From Thalassovita aquimarina (GTDB taxonomy: Bacteria > Pseudomonadota > Alphaproteobacteria > Rhodobacterales > Rhodobacteraceae): DNA of 64,000 nt. The notes under the pieces are model-generated. The model saw nothing but the letters and a program-made list of their open reading frames with translations, had not been told where the DNA came from and did not search any database. This document shows, one piece after another, positions 50,609-61,895 of this stretch. Numbering within the stretch: the first letter of the stretch is position 1; each line of letters begins with the position of its first letter. Location: positions 1 to 64,000 of the forward strand of contig NZ_JADMKU010000005.1 in assembly GCF_018219815.1 (NCBI RefSeq), read 5' to 3'. The position numbers and the translations under genes were made by a program.

Positions 50609-53578
50609 ATGACCGAACAATCACCCAACGATATCTTCCACGCCTCCAGCTTCATGCAGGGGCAGAACGCGGAATACCTCGAACAGCTTTACGCCCGCTA
50701 CGCCAGCGATCCCAACGCGGTGGACGAGGCGTGGCAGGAATTCTTCCGCCAGCTGGGCGACGCGGAAATGGACGTGAAGGCCGAAGCGCAGGGCCCGTCC
50801 TGGGCGCGCGCCGACTGGCCGCCGACCCCCAATGACGATCTGACCGCCGCGCTGGACGGGCAATGGCCCGCCGCCCCGGTCAAGGAAGCCAAGGACGCAG
50901 GCCAGAAGATCGCCGCCAAGGCCGCCGAAAAGGGACTCGAGATTTCCGACGAGCAGGTCAAGCGCGCGGTGCTGGATTCGATCCGGGCACTGATGCTGAT
51001 CCGCGCCTACCGGATCCGCGGCCACCTGGTGGCCGACCTGGACCCGCTGGGCATGCAGGACCAGACCCCGCATCCCGAACTCGACCCAGCCTCCTACGGT
51101 TTCACCGATGCCGACATGGACCGGCCGATCTTCATCGATAACGTGCTGGGCCTGCAGATCGCATCGCTGCGCCAGATCATGGATATCGTGAAACGCACCT
51201 ATTGCGGCACTTTCGCGCTGCAATACATGCACATCTCGGATCCCGAACAGGCCGGTTGGCTGAAGGAACGGATCGAAGGCTTCGACAAGGAAATCACCTT
51301 CACCCGCGAAGGCCGCAAGGCGATCCTGAACAAGCTGGTCGAGGCGGAAGGTTTCGAGAAGTTCCTGCATGTGAAATACATGGGCACCAAGCGGTTCGGC
51401 CTCGACGGCGGCGAAGCGCTGATCCCGGCGATGGAACAGATCATCAAGCGCGGCGGCAACCTCGGCGCCAAGGAAATCGTCATCGGCATGCCGCACCGCG
51501 GCCGCCTGTCGGTTCTGGCGAACGTGCTGGAAAAACCCTATCGCGCCATTTTCAACGAATTCCAGGGCGGCAGCTTCAAGCCCGAGGACGTGGACGGATC
51601 GGGCGACGTGAAATACCACCTCGGCGCCTCGTCGGACCGTGAATTCGACAACAACAAGGTGCACCTGTCGCTGACCGCCAACCCCTCGCACCTCGAAGCG
51701 GTGAACCCGGTGGTTCTGGGCAAGGCCCGCGCCAAGACCGATCAGAACAACGACCCCGAACGCCACACGGTGATCCCTGTGCTGCTGCACGGCGATGCGG
51801 CCTTTGCCGGCCAGGGCGTCGTGGCGGAATGTTTCGGCCTGTCGGGCCTGCGCGGCCACAAGACCGGCGGCACCATCCATATCGTGGTGAACAACCAGAT
51901 CGGGTTCACCACCGCGCCGCATTTCTCGCGCTCCTCGCCCTACCCGACCGATATCGCGCTGATGGTGGAAGCGCCGATCTTCCACGTCAACGGCGACGAC
52001 CCCGAAGCGGTGGTGCACGCCGCCAAGGTGGCGACCGAATTCCGCCAAAAATTCCACAAGGACGTGGTCATCGACATCTTCTGTTATCGCCGCTTCGGCC
52101 ATAACGAGGGCGATGAACCGATGTTCACCAACCCGCTGATGTACAACCAGATCAAGCGGCACAAGACCACGCTGCAGCTTTATACCGAGCGTCTGGTCAA
52201 GGACGGGCTGATCCCGGAAGGTGAAATCGAGGACATGAAGGCCGCGTTCCAGTCGCACCTGAACGAAGAGTTCGAGGCCGGCAAGGAATACAAGCCGAAC
52301 AAGGCCGACTGGCTCGATGGCCGCTGGTCGCACCTGGACAAGCAGGAACGCGACAAATACCAGCGCGGCCAGACCGCGATTTCCGAGGAAACCATGAAAC
52401 AGGTCGGCGAGGCGCTGACCCGCGCTCCCGATGGTTTCCCGCTGCATAAAACCGTCGGCCGTCTTCTCGACACCAAGAAGAAGATGTTCGAAACCGGCAC
52501 CGGTTTTGACTGGGCGACCGGCGAGGCGCTGGCCTTCGGGTCGCTGCTCACCGAAGGCTATCCGGTCCGCCTGGCGGGCCAGGATTCGACCCGCGGCACC
52601 TTCTCACAGCGCCATTCGGGCCTGGTGAACCAGGAAACCGAGGAACGTTACTACCCGCTCAACCACATCCGCGAAGGGCAGGCCCGCTACGAGGTCATCG
52701 ACTCGATGCTGTCGGAATACGCGGTGCTGGGCTTCGAATACGGCTATTCGCTGGCCGAACCCAACGCGCTGACCATGTGGGAAGCGCAGTTCGGCGATTT
52801 CGCCAACGGCGCGCAGATCATGTTCGACCAGTTCATCAGCTCCGGCGAAGCCAAGTGGCTGCGCATGTCCGGCCTGGTCTGCCTGCTGCCGCACGGTTTC
52901 GAAGGCCAGGGGCCGGAACACAGCTCGGCCCGCCTGGAACGGTTCCTGACCATGTGCGGCGGTGACAACTGGATCGTGGCCAACTGCAGCACGCCGGCGA
53001 ACTACTTCCACATCCTGCGCCGCCAGTTGCACCGGACCTATCGCAAACCGCTGATCCTGATGACGCCGAAATCGTTGCTGCGTCACAAGATGTGCATTTC
53101 CGACGCCGAGGATTTCCTGACCGGATCGTCGTTCCACCGGGTGCTGTGGGATGACGCCGAAAAGGGCCATTCGGATCTGAAACTGGTGGCAGACGACAAG
53201 ATCAAACGCGTCGTGCTGTGTTCGGGCAAGGTCTATTACGACCTGTTGGAAGAACGCGACGCGCGCGGTCTGGATGACGTTTACCTGATGCGGGTCGAAC
53301 AGTTCTATCCGTTCCCGGCCATGACCATGGTGAAGGAACTGGACCGTTTCAAGAACGCCGAAATGGTCTGGTGTCAGGAAGAACCGAAAAACCAGGGGGC
53401 CTGGTCCTTCATCGAACCCAATATCGAATGGGTTCTGACCCGGATCGGCGCCAAGCATACCCGCCCGACCTATGCCGGCCGGCCCGCCTCGGCCTCGCCC
53501 GCAACCGGTCTGGCAAGCCAGCACAAAGCCCAACAACAACAGCTCGTCAACGACGCGCTGACCATCGAAGGAAAATAA
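50609..53578 (+). CDS. sucA: 2-oxoglutarate dehydrogenase E1 component
   Basis: A 989-residue thiamine-diphosphate E1 enzyme. Seen: an N-terminal lipoyl-E2 binding part (FHASSFMQGQNAEYLEQLYARYASDP), GMPHRGRLSVLANVL, HLGASSDRE, the ThDP pocket FGHNEGDEP, and GQDSTRGTFSQRHSGLVNQ and GFEGQGPEHSSARLERFL in the transketolase region. It starts at 50609, preceded by AGGTGAACCC. It feeds SucB, encoded 3 bases downstream. Confidence 0.98.
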   Translation: MTEQSPNDIFHASSFMQGQNAEYLEQLYARYASDPNAVDEAWQEFFRQLGDAEMDVKAEAQGPSWARADWPPTPNDDLTAALDGQWPAAPVKEAKDAGQKIAAKAAEKGLEISDEQVKRAVLDSIRALMLIRAYRIRGHLVADLDPLGMQDQTPHPELDPASYGFTDADMDRPIFIDNVLGLQIASLRQIMDIVKRTYCGTFALQYMHISDPEQAGWLKERIEGFDKEITFTREGRKAILNKLVEAEGFEKFLHVKYMGTKRFGLDGGEALIPAMEQIIKRGGNLGAKEIVIGMPHRGRLSVLANVLEKPYRAIFNEFQGGSFKPEDVDGSGDVKYHLGASSDREFDNNKVHLSLTANPSHLEAVNPVVLGKARAKTDQNNDPERHTVIPVLLHGDAAFAGQGVVAECFGLSGLRGHKTGGTIHIVVNNQIGFTTAPHFSRSSPYPTDIALMVEAPIFHVNGDDPEAVVHAAKVATEFRQKFHKDVVIDIFCYRRFGHNEGDEPMFTNPLMYNQIKRHKTTLQLYTERLVKDGLIPEGEIEDMKAAFQSHLNEEFEAGKEYKPNKADWLDGRWSHLDKQERDKYQRGQTAISEETMKQVGEALTRAPDGFPLHKTVGRLLDTKKKMFETGTGFDWATGEALAFGSLLTEGYPVRLAGQDSTRGTFSQRHSGLVNQETEERYYPLNHIREGQARYEVIDSMLSEYAVLGFEYGYSLAEPNALTMWEAQFGDFANGAQIMFDQFISSGEAKWLRMSGLVCLLPHGFEGQGPEHSSARLERFLTMCGGDNWIVANCSTPANYFHILRRQLHRTYRKPLILMTPKSLLRHKMCISDAEDFLTGSSFHRVLWDDAEKGHSDLKLVADDKIKRVVLCSGKVYYDLLEERDARGLDDVYLMRVEQFYPFPAMTMVKELDRFKNAEMVWCQEEPKNQGAWSFIEPNIEWVLTRIGAKHTRPTYAGRPASASPATGLASQHKAQQQQLVNDALTIEGK

Positions 53579-53581
53579 CCG

Positions 53582-55090
<1,509 letters not shown>

Positions 55091-55185
55091 GCCGTTGCCG
55101 GACTGAAGCCCAGGCTACGGAAAACGCGGGTGGGCGGGCTTCGGCCCGCCTTGCTCCGATGTGAATGAGGAAATCAGGTTCAACC

Positions 55186-55587
55186 ATGCGGAAAGGTCGA
55201 AACCGAGCAATCCTTTGGGCGACAACCTTGATCATTTCTCAGGTTGCTTTCCTCACGTATAGCGTATTGACTTTAAAGGCAGAGCAGCCGGTTCTGCCTG
55301 CATTGATGATAATGTTCCCATTGCTTGCACCAATCGCAATCACTGGCCTTTTCTTATCGCGAATCGCGTACGTTCCAGAACGCGCCCATACCCTTGGCAA
55401 GATCATATATTCATTCGGATTTGGGGTTCTGGGGTATAACATTCTGTTGCATTTTCTCTCGGACGGCCAAACCTTTGGATCAGGCCTGCTGCTGGATCCA
55501 TCAACGGTGCTTGCTGTACTTTTTCTTGTAATTCATTGGATCGTCTGCCGTGGGTTGCCGGATGGATCCGCCAGAAGGGCAGGTTGA
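55186..55587 (+). CDS. Small membrane protein, unknown
   Basis: A 133-residue protein with four predicted membrane helices (AILWATTLIISQVAFLTYSV, LPALMIMFPLLAPIAITGLF, IIYSFGFGVLGYNILLHFL, TVLAVLFLVIHWIVC) and basic ends. I do not recognise a family. It is less GC-rich than sucB and lpd, and follows sucB by 95 bases. One base separates it from the glycosyltransferase gene, so the two form a pair. ATG at 55186 is preferred; 55165 is possible. Confidence 0.65.
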   Translation: MRKGRNRAILWATTLIISQVAFLTYSVLTLKAEQPVLPALMIMFPLLAPIAITGLFLSRIAYVPERAHTLGKIIYSFGFGVLGYNILLHFLSDGQTFGSGLLLDPSTVLAVLFLVIHWIVCRGLPDGSARRAG

Positions 55588-55588
55588 G

Positions 55589-56563
55589 ATGTCTCCTGAA
55601 AAAACCGCCCTCGTCTCCTGCATGCGCAACGAAGGTCTCTTCGTGCTGGAATGGATCGCCTATCACAAGGGGCTGGGCTTCGACGCGATCCTGATCGTCA
55701 GCAACGACAACACCGACGGCTCTGACGCGCTGCTCGACCGCTTGGCCGCTCTCGGTCAGATCACCCATATCCGCCAGACCGTGCCCGCAGGCGCCAGCCC
55801 GCAGGATCACGGCATGGACCTGGCGCTGGCATGGCTGCGCGCGCAAAGCTTCACCTGGTGCCTGCATATCGACAGCGACGAATTCCTGCGGATCGATCTG
55901 GGCCGCGGCACCATCGACGACCTGCTCGGACAACTCGGCCGCGCCGACGTGATCCCGATCTGCTGGCGCACCTTCGGCGACAGCGGCCTGACCGACTGGA
56001 CCCCCGGCGATTCCGTTCTGCAACGCTTCACTCGTTCCGAACCCGCTCCCGAACCGGGGGTGACGAAATCCAAATGCCTGTTCCGCGTTGCCAGCTTCGC
56101 GCGCGCCACCGATCACAACCCGCTCGATCCGCTGGTCGAGGACCCGGTTGTCCTCACCCCGGACGCAGAACCGCTGTCGAACCGGAGCCTGCAGCAAAAG
56201 AAATCTTCCCGCTTCCGTCCGCATGACGTGGCCTGCCGCGCGCGCAACGCCCGGATCAACCACTACGCGGTAAAGTCACAGGACCTGTTCCTGATGAAGA
56301 ACGACCGTGGCGATGGTCAGGGCAAACGGGGCGACACCAAATACCACATAGGGTCCAACTGGCACCGCCGCGCCAACCGTAACGATGTCGAAGACCGCGC
56401 CATCCTGCGCCACTGGCCCGACACCGAACGCCGGCTCAAGGCGCTGCGCGGCGACCCGCAAACCGCCGCGGCCGAACGCGCCTGCCAGGACTGGTTCAGT
56501 GATCGCCGCGCCGCGCTCCTGACCCCCGGGCAGCGCCGCGCCTGGACCAGGAAGGCCTCATGA
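55589..56563 (+). CDS. Glycosyltransferase family 2-like protein
   Basis: A 324-residue protein resembling the GT2_4 group: VSCMRNEGLFVLEWIAYHKGLGFDAILIVSNDNTDGSDALLDRLAALG at the N-terminus (nucleotide-sugar binding) and the metal-binding DxD in CLHIDSDEFLRID. C-terminal half basic, with HYAVKSQDLFLMKN. It probably transfers sugar to a surface polymer, but donor and acceptor are unknown. It is inserted between sucB and lpd, one base after the membrane-protein gene. Confidence 0.82.
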   Translation: MSPEKTALVSCMRNEGLFVLEWIAYHKGLGFDAILIVSNDNTDGSDALLDRLAALGQITHIRQTVPAGASPQDHGMDLALAWLRAQSFTWCLHIDSDEFLRIDLGRGTIDDLLGQLGRADVIPICWRTFGDSGLTDWTPGDSVLQRFTRSEPAPEPGVTKSKCLFRVASFARATDHNPLDPLVEDPVVLTPDAEPLSNRSLQQKKSSRFRPHDVACRARNARINHYAVKSQDLFLMKNDRGDGQGKRGDTKYHIGSNWHRRANRNDVEDRAILRHWPDTERRLKALRGDPQTAAAERACQDWFSDRRAALLTPGQRRAWTRKAS

Positions 56564-56610
56564 CTTCTTCTTTTCGAAAATATCCTCGGGGGGAGGCCCG
56601 CCAGGGCCGT

Positions 56611-56629
56611 GGGGGGCAGACAGCCCCCC
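56611..56629 (+). terminator. Hairpin before lpd
   Basis: GGGGGGC (56611-56617), AGACA, GCCCCCC (56623-56629), between the glycosyltransferase gene and lpd. No T run; a pause or partial terminator is possible. Confidence 0.45.
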
Positions 56630-56681
56630 GTCCCGCCCGTACAACTGAAACACCGATCTCAAGACCTGACGGAGACACCCA

Positions 56682-58070
56682 ATGGCACAATATGACGTAA
56701 TCGTAATCGGCGCCGGTCCCGGCGGCTACGTGGCCGCGATCCGCTGCGCCCAGCTGGGCTTGAAAACCGCCTGTGTCGAAGGCCGCGGCACCCTCGGCGG
56801 CACCTGCCTGAACGTGGGCTGCATCCCGTCCAAGGCGCTGCTGCACGCGTCGCACCAGTTGCACGAGGCGGAACACAATTTCGAAAAGATGGGGCTGAAG
56901 GGCGCCGCGCCCAAGGTCGACTGGAAACAGATGCTGGCCTACAAGGACGACGTGGTCGCGGGCAACACCAAGGGCATCGAATTCCTGTTCAAGAAGAACA
57001 AGGTCGACTGGATCAAGGGCTGGGCCTCGATCCCTGCCGCCGGCAAGGTGCAGGTCGGCGACGAAACCCACGAGGCCAAGAACATCATCGTCGCCACCGG
57101 GTCCGAAGCCTCCTCGATCCCGGGCGTGGAAATCGACGAAAAGGTCGTTGTCAGCTCCACCGGCGCACTGGAACTGCCGAAGGTGCCGAAGAAACTGGTG
57201 GTGATCGGCGCCGGTGTGATCGGGCTGGAACTGGGATCGGTCTATGCCCGGCTCGGCTCCGAGGTCACCGTGGTCGAATTCCTCGACCAGATCACCCCGG
57301 GCATGGACGCCGAGGTGCAGAAAACCTTCCAGCGCATGCTGAAGAAGCAGGGGCTGAAATTCGTCATGGGGGCCGCCGTTCAGAAGGTCGACGCGACCAA
57401 GACCAAGGCCAAGGTCAGCTACAAGCTGCGCAAGGACGATAGCGAGGCCACGCTCGACGCCGACGTGGTGCTGGTCGCCACCGGCCGCAAGCCGTTCACC
57501 GACGGCCTCGGGCTCGACGCGCTCGGCGTTGAAACCTCGCCGCGCGGTCAGATCCAGACCGATGGCCACTGGCGCACCAACGTTCCCGGCATCTACGCCA
57601 TCGGCGATGCCATCGACGGTCCGATGCTGGCCCACAAGGCCGAGGACGAAGGCATGGCCTGCGCCGAGGTCATCGCCGGCAAGGCGGGCCACGTGAATTA
57701 CGACGTTATCCCCGGCGTGATCTATACCGCGCCCGAAGTCGCCAGCGTCGGCAAGACCGAACAGCAACTGAAGGAAGAAGGCCGCGCCTACAAGATCGGC
57801 AAGTTCCCCTTCATGGGCAACGCCCGCGCCAAGGCCGTGTTCCAGGGCGAAGGGTTCGTGAAACTGCTGGCGGATGCCGAAACCGACCGCGTGCTGGGAT
57901 GCCACATCATCGGCCCGTCGGCGGGCGACCTGATCCACGAGATTTGCGTGGCGATGGAATTCGGCGCCTCGGCCGAGGACGTGGCGCTGACCTGCCATGC
58001 CCACCCGACCTTCTCGGAAGCGGTGCGCGAAGCGGCGCTGGCCTGCGGCGACGGCGCGATCCACGTCTGA
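56682..58070 (+). CDS. lpdA: Dihydrolipoamide dehydrogenase
   Basis: A 462-residue flavin disulfide reductase. FAD motif [21 protein letters not shown] at 5-25, redox-active disulfide in [19 protein letters not shown] motif [20 protein letters not shown], and the active-site His in [16 protein letters not shown]. It re-oxidises dihydrolipoate of SucB (E3). It is the last gene of the suc cluster, with a strong terminator after it. Confidence 0.98.
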   Translation: MAQYDVIVIGAGPGGYVAAIRCAQLGLKTACVEGRGTLGGTCLNVGCIPSKALLHASHQLHEAEHNFEKMGLKGAAPKVDWKQMLAYKDDVVAGNTKGIEFLFKKNKVDWIKGWASIPAAGKVQVGDETHEAKNIIVATGSEASSIPGVEIDEKVVVSSTGALELPKVPKKLVVIGAGVIGLELGSVYARLGSEVTVVEFLDQITPGMDAEVQKTFQRMLKKQGLKFVMGAAVQKVDATKTKAKVSYKLRKDDSEATLDADVVLVATGRKPFTDGLGLDALGVETSPRGQIQTDGHWRTNVPGIYAIGDAIDGPMLAHKAEDEGMACAEVIAGKAGHVNYDVIPGVIYTAPEVASVGKTEQQLKEEGRAYKIGKFPFMGNARAKAVFQGEGFVKLLADAETDRVLGCHIIGPSAGDLIHEICVAMEFGASAEDVALTCHAHPTFSEAVREAALACGDGAIHV

Positions 58071-58423
58071 TCGTTTCGCAGTTGAGATCACCAAGGCCAC
58101 CCTCCCGGGTGGCCTTTTTCGTTTTGCGCCTGCCAAAACCGCACCCGCAAAGCGCTACAGAGGGCAGCCCCCGACCGCGGGTGGGAGCCCCAACGTCATT
58201 GCTTGCCACTTTATCGCACCGCCACTTCCTTCGTTTCAGTATCGCGCGAACATCACCGAAGCGCCTGCCCTTATGGGCAGTCGGGCGCTGCCCGGCGGCG
58301 CCGGGCGCCGCTGTTTCGAGCTCGGGGCTGTCCGAATGGCAGTGCAGGCTCGGGTGAACGATCGGAGATTTCACTCTTGCAGCGCATCGGAATTTTCCCA
58401 TTCTACCAGAAAAGGAATTTTTC
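58071..58423. other. 353-base stretch between lpd and the MFS gene
   Basis: Contains the lpd terminator and, at 58265-58310, a run of small GC-rich hairpins (CTGCCC-TTAT-GGGCAG at 58265-58280, then a palindromic GCCCGGC-GGC-GCCGGGC). No gene is seen. It probably includes the promoter of the MFS gene. Confidence 0.45.
58093..58120 (+). terminator. Terminator of lpd
   Basis: AAGGCCACCC and GGGTGGCCTT form a perfect 10-bp stem with a TCCC loop, followed by TTTC (T-run 58115-58119). Confidence 0.9.
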
Positions 58424-59656
58424 ATGCCGCATATTCTGCTGAAGTCGAACCGCAATTACCGGCTGATCTTCTCGGCCAGCGCCGTGTCCAACCTCGGCGA
58501 CGGGGTATCCAGCGTCGCCCTGCCCTGGCTTGCCACGCTGCTGACCCGCGACCCGCTGCTGATCGCAACGGTCGCGACGGCGCAGCGTCTGCCCTGGTTC
58601 CTGTTCGCCCTGCCCGCCGGTGTCTGGACCGACCGTGCCGATCGCAGGCAATTGATGCTGCGCGCGGATATTGTCCGGCTGGCACTGACGCTTTGTATCG
58701 TCGGCATGGTTCTGTCCACCACCGCCCTGCCGCTGCCCGAAGACAGCGGTCCGGGGATGATCCTGACGCTCGCGGCACTGTCATTCCTGCTCGGCTCCGC
58801 CGAAGTGATCCGCGACAACGCCGCCCAGACCGTTCTGCCCAGCGTCGTTGCCCACGACGATCTGGAACGGGCCAATGGTCAGATGTGGAGCGCCGAACAA
58901 GTGGCCAGCCAATTCATCGGCCCGCCGCTTGCCGGGGTGCTGATTGCCGCCGGGATCGCGCTGCCCTTCGGGCTCGACGCGGCCACCTTCGCGCTATCGG
59001 CGGGATTGATCTGGCTGGTCGCCTTGCCGCCGTCGCGGCCCCGTACCGGGCTGCGGTTCTGGCCGGCGCTTCTGGAAGGGCTGGGCTGGATGCGCCGGAA
59101 TCGGGACATCCTGCGGCTGGCGCTGATGCTGGCCGCGATCAACGCGGTCTTCATCGGCGCGATGACCATTCTGGTGCTTTACGCGCAGGAGGTTCTGGGG
59201 CTTTCTGCGGCGGGGTATGGCCTGCTGCTGACCTGCGGCGCGGCGGGCGGGGTGCTGGGCGGCTTGACCGCTCCGATGATCATCCGGCGGATCGGTATCC
59301 GGGCCAGCCTGCTGTTGGCGTTGTTTGCCTTCATGCTGCTGCAACTTCTCCTGGGCCTGTTCAGTTCGGTCGCCGTGACCGGGATCGCCCTGTTCCTCGA
59401 GGCAGCGGGCGGCATGTTGTGGAACGTGGTCACCGTCAGCTACCGCCAACGGCGCATTCCGGGCGAGCTTCTGGGCCGTGTCAATTCGGTCTACCGTTTC
59501 TTCGGCTGGGGGGCAATGCCCCTGGGCGCGCTTGGCGCCGGAGCGCTGGAACCGGGACTGGGACGGATCGCGGCGCTGCACGCGCCTTACCTCGTTGCGG
59601 CGGCGATCTGTTTCCTGTTGTTGTTTTACGGTAGCTTGAAACTGCGTTTCGACTGA
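58424..59656 (+). CDS. MFS transporter (MFS_3, EntS-like)
   Basis: A 410-residue transporter with about 12 helices. Motif A between helices 2 and 3 is GVWTDRADRRQLMLRAD; the start NYRLIFSASAVSNLGDGVSSVALPWL is typical of the MFS_3 group, which includes the enterobactin exporter EntS and macrolide exporters. The substrate is unknown. AAAAGGAA precedes the ATG by 7 bases. Confidence 0.9.
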   Translation: MPHILLKSNRNYRLIFSASAVSNLGDGVSSVALPWLATLLTRDPLLIATVATAQRLPWFLFALPAGVWTDRADRRQLMLRADIVRLALTLCIVGMVLSTTALPLPEDSGPGMILTLAALSFLLGSAEVIRDNAAQTVLPSVVAHDDLERANGQMWSAEQVASQFIGPPLAGVLIAAGIALPFGLDAATFALSAGLIWLVALPPSRPRTGLRFWPALLEGLGWMRRNRDILRLALMLAAINAVFIGAMTILVLYAQEVLGLSAAGYGLLLTCGAAGGVLGGLTAPMIIRRIGIRASLLLALFAFMLLQLLLGLFSSVAVTGIALFLEAAGGMLWNVVTVSYRQRRIPGELLGRVNSVYRFFGWGAMPLGALGAGALEPGLGRIAALHAPYLVAAAICFLLLFYGSLKLRFD

Positions 59657-59714
59657 GCCGGAAAGGGCATCGGGGGGCTGGATTTTCACCATTGCGCCCC
59701 CGACGCCTGCCCCG

Positions 59715-60395
59715 TCATTCGGGGAAGCCGATGAAGCGCGCCATTTCCGAAACCGGGCGGCGCCGTGATACCACCGCGTTGGCCGGGAATTCCTCGTCCG
59801 GCCAGCCGAGGGCTACGCAGGTCATGATCACCTGATCGTCGGGGATCTGCGCCACCTCGCGGACCACGGGCGATTGCATGATGCCCTGCCCGTTGATCAC
59901 CGTTCCCAGCCCCCGGTCCCACGCCGCCAGCACCAGACCGAAGGTAACCGCGCCCAGATCGAAATGGGCGATGGTGCCGTGCATCTGCGCCGACTTGTCG
60001 AAGGTCACCACGATCGACACCGGCGCGTCGAACTGGCGGAACCCGCGCATCACCCAGTCCTGCCGCATCTCCTTGTCTTCGCGGGCGATCCCCATCGCGG
60101 CAAAGAGCTGCTTGGCGATTTCCACCTGCCGTTCCCGGTGGACGCCTTCATAGGTGCCGTGATCGGGAATTTCCCGCTGTGGCGGTACCCCGGCCAGCAT
60201 CTTTTCCGAATTGCCCTGCCGCACGCGTTCCAGCGGTTCGCCGGTCAGCACATGAAAGTGCCACGGCTGCGTGTTCATCGACGACGGCGCGCGGCTGGCC
60301 AGCGCGATGATTTCCTCCAGAAGCTCACGCGGCACCGGATCGGGTTTGTACCCGCGAATGCTGCGCCGCCCCTTCATGGCCTGTTCCAGTTCCAT
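59715..60395 (-). CDS. Nitroreductase family protein
   Basis: A 226-residue FMN-dependent nitroreductase-type protein: MKGRRSIRGYKPDPVPRELLEEIIALASRAPSSMNTQPWHFHV with FMN-binding Arg residues, then VTFGLVLAAWDRGLGTVINGQG and VALGWPDEEFPANAV. It may reduce nitro or quinone compounds with NAD(P)H. The start at 60395 follows GGAGGAC. Confidence 0.92.
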   Translation of the reverse strand: MELEQAMKGRRSIRGYKPDPVPRELLEEIIALASRAPSSMNTQPWHFHVLTGEPLERVRQGNSEKMLAGVPPQREIPDHGTYEGVHRERQVEIAKQLFAAMGIAREDKEMRQDWVMRGFRQFDAPVSIVVTFDKSAQMHGTIAHFDLGAVTFGLVLAAWDRGLGTVINGQGIMQSPVVREVAQIPDDQVIMTCVALGWPDEEFPANAVVSRRRPVSEMARFIGFPE

Positions 60396-60550
60396 CCTGT
60401 CCTCCCTGTCGCCTTCTGCGCGGGCGAGGGTTGGACAATCGCGGGGCCGGGTCAACGCAAGACGCGGCGTCACGAGGCGACACAATGGCCCGGCTCGTGG
60501 CCCTTGGGGGAATCTGCGCCGCGCCTCAGAGACTTAAAAGGGGACGGCCC

Positions 60551-61156
60551 TCACCACATCGTCTGCGCGGCGCGCCCGGCCCAGTCGCGGTCGTAACTGT
60601 CGCCGTCGAAATCGCCTTCGGTCATCGCCGACAGGATCTGCCCCACCGTCGGCAGGTCGGCGCTTTCGTCTTCGCCCGACCACAGGCGCGACCGCAGGAT
60701 CGCGCGGCCGCATTGGGTGTAGATTTCCTGAATCCGGATCACGATCACCGAACGCGGGGCCTTGCCGTCGCGGTCGAACCTCGCGATCAGACCGGCATCC
60801 GCCGTCACCCGCGCTTCGCCATTGACCCGCACGGCGTTGGACGATCCCGGCACCAGGAACATCAGCGCGATGCGCGGGTCGCGCACGATATTGCGCAGGG
60901 TGTCGATCCGGTTGTTGCCGCGCCAGTCGGGCAGCGCCAGCGTAAGTTCGTCGAGTTCCAGGACCACCGGGCCGTCGTCGCCGCGCGGGCTGCCATCAGC
61001 CCCTTCGAGCCCCACGGTCGAGATCACGCAGAACCGCGACGCCATGATCCAGCGCCGGTATTCCGGCGTCATCCGCCGCGCCACCTTTTTCAGCGACGCC
61101 TCGCCCGGTTCGCCATACAGCGCCTCGAGCGCGTCGATATCCTCAATCCACTGCAT
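60551..61156 (-). CDS. Pyridoxamine 5'-phosphate oxidase-like FMN-binding protein
   Basis: A 201-residue PPOX-type split-barrel flavoprotein, similar to MSMEG_1061-type proteins: RWIMASRFCVISTVGLEGADGSPRGDDGPVVLELDEL, DTLRNIVRDPRIALMFLVPGSSNAVRVNGEA and VIRIQEIYTQCGRAILRS. It is likely an FMN- or F420-type oxidoreductase of unknown substrate. It overlaps the end of the plsC-like gene by 14 bases. Confidence 0.88.
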   Translation of the reverse strand: MQWIEDIDALEALYGEPGEASLKKVARRMTPEYRRWIMASRFCVISTVGLEGADGSPRGDDGPVVLELDELTLALPDWRGNNRIDTLRNIVRDPRIALMFLVPGSSNAVRVNGEARVTADAGLIARFDRDGKAPRSVIVIRIQEIYTQCGRAILRSRLWSGEDESADLPTVGQILSAMTEGDFDGDSYDRDWAGRAAQTMW

Positions 61157-61895
61157 CCGGATCGAACCCCGCCTCCCTCATCAATGCGTCGGAGGCGGTT
61201 TCCACCTCCTCCTGCAGCCGCGCCATAAACTCCTCGCGCACCAATCCCTGCGGGATCGCCGGCAGGAATTCCACCACCGCCAGCCCCGGCTTGCGATAGA
61301 TTCCGGTGCGTTTCCAGAACACGCCGACATTGGTCGCCGTCGGCACGCAATCCTGGCCCAGTTCCTCGGACAGGATCGCGGTGCCGACCTTGTAGGGTTT
61401 GAACGCGCCGGCGGCGACGCGGGTGCCTTGCGGATAGATCACCAGCTGGCCGGGTCGCTGCGTGCCCTTGGCCACATCCCTGACCATCTTCTTGATCGCC
61501 GCGCCACGCTTGCCGCGATCGACCGGTATACAGCCGATGCGATAGGCGTATTGGCCGATCACGGGGGTCCAGAGCAATTCACGCTTCATGATGAATTTCG
61601 CCGCCGGCAGCGCGTTGAAGATCAGGATGATGTCGAAGAACGACTGGTGCTTAGCCGCCACCATCACTTCGCCGGTGGGTATTTCGCCGCGGATTTCGCC
61701 ACGCAGGCCCACCATCCAGCGCGCCGTCCACAGCACCCATCGGCAGTAGAGCTTGGCCGCGAACCGGGCGCCATGATGGGTGAGAAGTGCTGCGGGGAAG
61801 AACACAACCCCCATGATCCCCATCATCGCATACATCTGGATCACGAAGACCAGACTGTGCAGCCATTGCCAGGCATGGGCAATTCTCTGGGCCAT
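61143..61895 (-). CDS. plsC: 1-acyl-sn-glycerol-3-phosphate acyltransferase
   Basis: A 250-residue PlsC with an N-terminal membrane helix, HX4D motif KHQSFFD, and motif III YPQGTR, followed by VPTATNVGVFW. It makes phosphatidate from lysophosphatidate at the inner membrane. The ATG overlaps the ftsX stop by one base. Placement after ftsEX is common in Rhodobacteraceae. Confidence 0.93.
   Translation of the reverse strand: MAQRIAHAWQWLHSLVFVIQMYAMMGIMGVVFFPAALLTHHGARFAAKLYCRWVLWTARWMVGLRGEIRGEIPTGEVMVAAKHQSFFDIILIFNALPAAKFIMKRELLWTPVIGQYAYRIGCIPVDRGKRGAAIKKMVRDVAKGTQRPGQLVIYPQGTRVAAGAFKPYKVGTAILSEELGQDCVPTATNVGVFWKRTGIYRKPGLAVVEFLPAIPQGLVREEFMARLQEEVETASDALMREAGFDPDAVD

Noticed and set aside
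58265-58310. GC-rich hairpins as a non-coding RNA gene
   Set aside because: No promoter or terminator pattern around them, and GC-rich DNA gives such palindromes often.
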